DNA from: Pseudonocardia sp. C8 | GTDB lineage: Bacteria; Actinomycetota; Actinomycetes; Mycobacteriales; Pseudonocardiaceae | Direction: 5' to 3' | DNA: 64,000 nt | NCBI RefSeq assembly: GCF_014267175.1 | Contig: NZ_JACMTR010000002.1 | Span: forward strand, 260,001-324,000 | Shown: positions 62,560 through 64,000 of the stretch, piece after piece | How the letters are laid out: every line of letters starts with the position of its first letter | Position numbering within the stretch: position 1 is the first letter of the stretch | Program-made: the position numbers and the translations under genes | Notes under the pieces: generated by a model | Told to the model about the DNA's origin: nothing | Seen by the model: the letters and a program-made list of their open reading frames with translations, nothing else | Databases searched by the model: none

Positions 62560-63531
62560 TCAGCCCGGTGCGTACTGGCGGACCCAGTCGACGTGCATCA
62601 CCGACTCCTGCACCGACCCGCCCTTCGGGAACCAGTCGAGCTGGATGCACAGGTGCATCGGCCCCGGCGGCTGGACGGCCTGGTCGGTGGTCTCGAACCA
62701 CGGCTCGCCGTCGAGGTAGGCGGTGATCCGCTCCGGCGTCCACTCGACGGCCCAGTTGTGCCACTCGGTGGCGTCGACGTCGACCGCGCCGTCGATCTGG
62801 GAGTTGTCGGCCCCGTAGTGGACGAAGATGTTCGTCTTCTGCCGGGACGGGTCCATCATCTCCATGAAGTCGATCTCGCCGCCCTCCGGGAAGTTCTCCG
62901 CGGTCGGCCAGAGCAGCAGCAGCGCGTTGTACGACGGGTCCGACGCCGGAGCCTTCACCCGTCCCTCCCAGCGCCCGTACTGCTGGCTGCCCTCGGTCCA
63001 CGCCATCCCGGCGGTGTTGCCGTCGGCGTCGCCGGTGATCGTGAGGATGCCGTCGGCGACGCTCACCGCGTCCGGCGTGCGACGACCGTTGCCCGCGTGG
63101 CCGGGGCCGTCGTAGACGTTCCAGCCGGACGCCCCGTCGGTGAAGTCGTCGGTGCGGACGGGGTCGCCCCAGCCCAGCTTCGCGGCGGCGGTGGTGCCCT
63201 CGGTCGTCACGGCTGCTGCTCCGTCCCTCGTCGTCGTGCCGGGGGGTGGTGGTGCGGTCCCCGACGGTGGCTCGGTGGTGCCGGTGCCCGATGGTGCCGG
63301 TTCGGTCGCCGATGGTGCCGGTTCAGTCGTCCCGGTGCCCGGCGGTGTGGGGTCCAGGTCGAGCGGCGGCCGCTCCCGCGGACCGTCCCGCCCGGACGAC
63401 ACCGGCGGGGCGGGCTCGCCGCCCGGTGTCACCGCGACCGGTTCGCCACCCGGCCCGAGGACGAACAGCAGGACGGTCACGCCCTCGGCAACCAGCTTCT
63501 TGATCAGCTCCGCGAGCTCGTCGGCCGTCAT
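62560..63531 (-). CDS. GH16-family glycosidase with N-terminal linker
   Basis: The 323-residue protein starts MTADELAELIKKLVAEG and has a Thr/Pro-rich linker to residue about 120, then a GH16 domain with EIDFME: Glu219, Asp221 and Glu224 are all present. No proper signal peptide is visible at the start, which is odd for a GH16 enzyme. It is 16 bases past the stop of the upstream partial gene, so an operon is likely. Confidence 0.85.
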   Translation of the reverse strand: MTADELAELIKKLVAEGVTVLLFVLGPGGEPVAVTPGGEPAPPVSSGRDGPRERPPLDLDPTPPGTGTTEPAPSATEPAPSGTGTTEPPSGTAPPPPGTTTRDGAAAVTTEGTTAAAKLGWGDPVRTDDFTDGASGWNVYDGPGHAGNGRRTPDAVSVADGILTITGDADGNTAGMAWTEGSQQYGRWEGRVKAPASDPSYNALLLLWPTAENFPEGGEIDFMEMMDPSRQKTNIFVHYGADNSQIDGAVDVDATEWHNWAVEWTPERITAYLDGEPWFETTDQAVQPPGPMHLCIQLDWFPKGGSVQESVMHVDWVRQYAPG

Positions 63532-63547
63532 CGCAGGTGTCCTCGGG

Positions 63548-64000
63548 TCAGTCGCCCACGTCGGGCGTGTCGGGGGTGATCGGGGCGTCGGCAGTGACCC
63601 GCCATCGGCCGTCCGGCCCGTGCCGCAACACGACGCGGGTGCGCCACCGCTGGGTCCGCGGCGTGGCACCGGGAGCCGCCGTGGTCGTCCGGACGGTGGC
63701 CACGAACGCCGTCCGCCCGCGCCCGCTCCCGGCCGGCTCCAACGCGTCGACCTCGGCGATCCGGCGCTCGCCGGGGCCCGGGGGATCGAGCACCGGAGTC
63801 CCGGCGGCGGCCGGGCTGCCCGGCTCGGCGTGGGCCACGGCGTCGCGGCGGCTGCGGCCGGTGTCGTCCGGTCCGGCGGCGTGCGCCGCACGCAGGTGCG
63901 CGACCGCGACCGCGGCCGCCGACGAGGGCAGCGCCGCCACCGGCGCCGGATCGGCCCCGCGCTCGACGCCGGGATCCCCGATCGCGGCCCGGTCCGCCGA
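63548..64000 (-). CDS. hypothetical protein, partial (start outside window)
   Basis: An open frame without stop runs from the window edge to the TGA at 63548. The visible 150 residues are Ala/Pro-rich then a folded end (RTAFVATVRTT and VVLRHGPDGRWRVTADAP) like a small SnoaL or accessory domain. It precedes the GH16 gene by 16 bases. The true start lies beyond 64000, and I recognise no family. Confidence 0.6.
   Translation of the reverse strand, partial: SADRAAIGDPGVERGADPAPVAALPSSAAAVAVAHLRAAHAAGPDDTGRSRRDAVAHAEPGSPAAAGTPVLDPPGPGERRIAEVDALEPAGSGRGRTAFVATVRTTTAAPGATPRTQRWRTRVVLRHGPDGRWRVTADAPITPDTPDVGD

Overview
The window is very GC-rich (roughly 72-74% by eye), with codon third positions almost always G or C, many GTG starts and frequent 1-4 nt start/stop overlaps. 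The ribosomal RNA, tRNAs and gene families are those of an actinomycete. I infer Pseudonocardiales, probably Pseudonocardia or a close relative. The block at 49-60 kb keeps gene neighbours I know from mycobacteria (XRE regulator, hbhA, DUF2516; DUF2505, murB, L,D-transpeptidase, SDR). Genus is an inference from gene content, not a match I could run.

Layout. 1-1.5 kb: 3' end of an rRNA operon (23S, 5S, strong terminator). 1.5-7.7 kb: pyrD, an S4 RNA-binding protein, an SDR, a lipid kinase, a hydratase and malQ. 7.9-11.5 kb: a 911-residue low-complexity membrane protein overlapping an alpha/beta hydrolase. 11.5-17.2 kb: one 1877-residue signalling protein joining a degenerate histidine kinase, receiver, PAS, GAF regions, SpoIIE phosphatase, RsbW-like ATPase and STAS domain. 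17.3-18.4 kb: a possible Cys-containing leader peptide before cysteine dioxygenase and rhodanese. 18.4-20.3 kb: TetR and MpaB-family oxygenase genes diverging from a near-perfect palindrome. 20.8-25.1 kb: HrpA helicase. 25-36 kb: dispersed palindromes, serine hydrolase, SDR, DUF72, MFS, two acyl-CoA ligases, ferredoxin, and an ArsR/SRPBCC/YciI/VOC operon. 37.5-37.8 kb: tRNA-Glu, tRNA-Asp, tRNA-Phe. 37.8-42 kb: paired fluoride channels behind a glycosyltransferase, then a MerR regulator, a membrane protein and a ClpP-like protein lacking its catalytic triad. 42-47 kb: sigma factor with SnoaL domain, a MftR-like regulator, a secreted Pro/Ala repeat protein, cspA, a Prim-Pol-like protein. 47.5-61.4 kb: DUF445, XRE-hbhA-DUF2516-YbaK, lon behind a HAIR-like element, purU-DUF2505, murB, L,D-transpeptidase, a 163-bp MITE-like palindrome, aminotransferase, SDR, DUF2530 and a purine permease. 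61.4-64 kb: an iron-box-like site before a terminator, two GH16 glycosidases, and a partial gene at the edge.

How it works together. Most of the window is core chromosome: translation, pyrimidine and peptidoglycan synthesis, folate one-carbon metabolism, protein quality control and stress. Envelope genes recur: murB and the L,D-transpeptidase, the HbhA-like adhesin, GH16 enzymes, lipoprotein esterase and repeat proteins. There is no phage, integrase, transposase or CRISPR array. The most distinctive items are the single-chain partner-switching protein, the triad-less ClpP-like gene beside a MerR pair with twin leaderless promoters, the two classes of palindromic repeat, the iron-box/terminator unit at 61.44-61.55 kb, and the Cys-ending sORF before cysteine dioxygenase.
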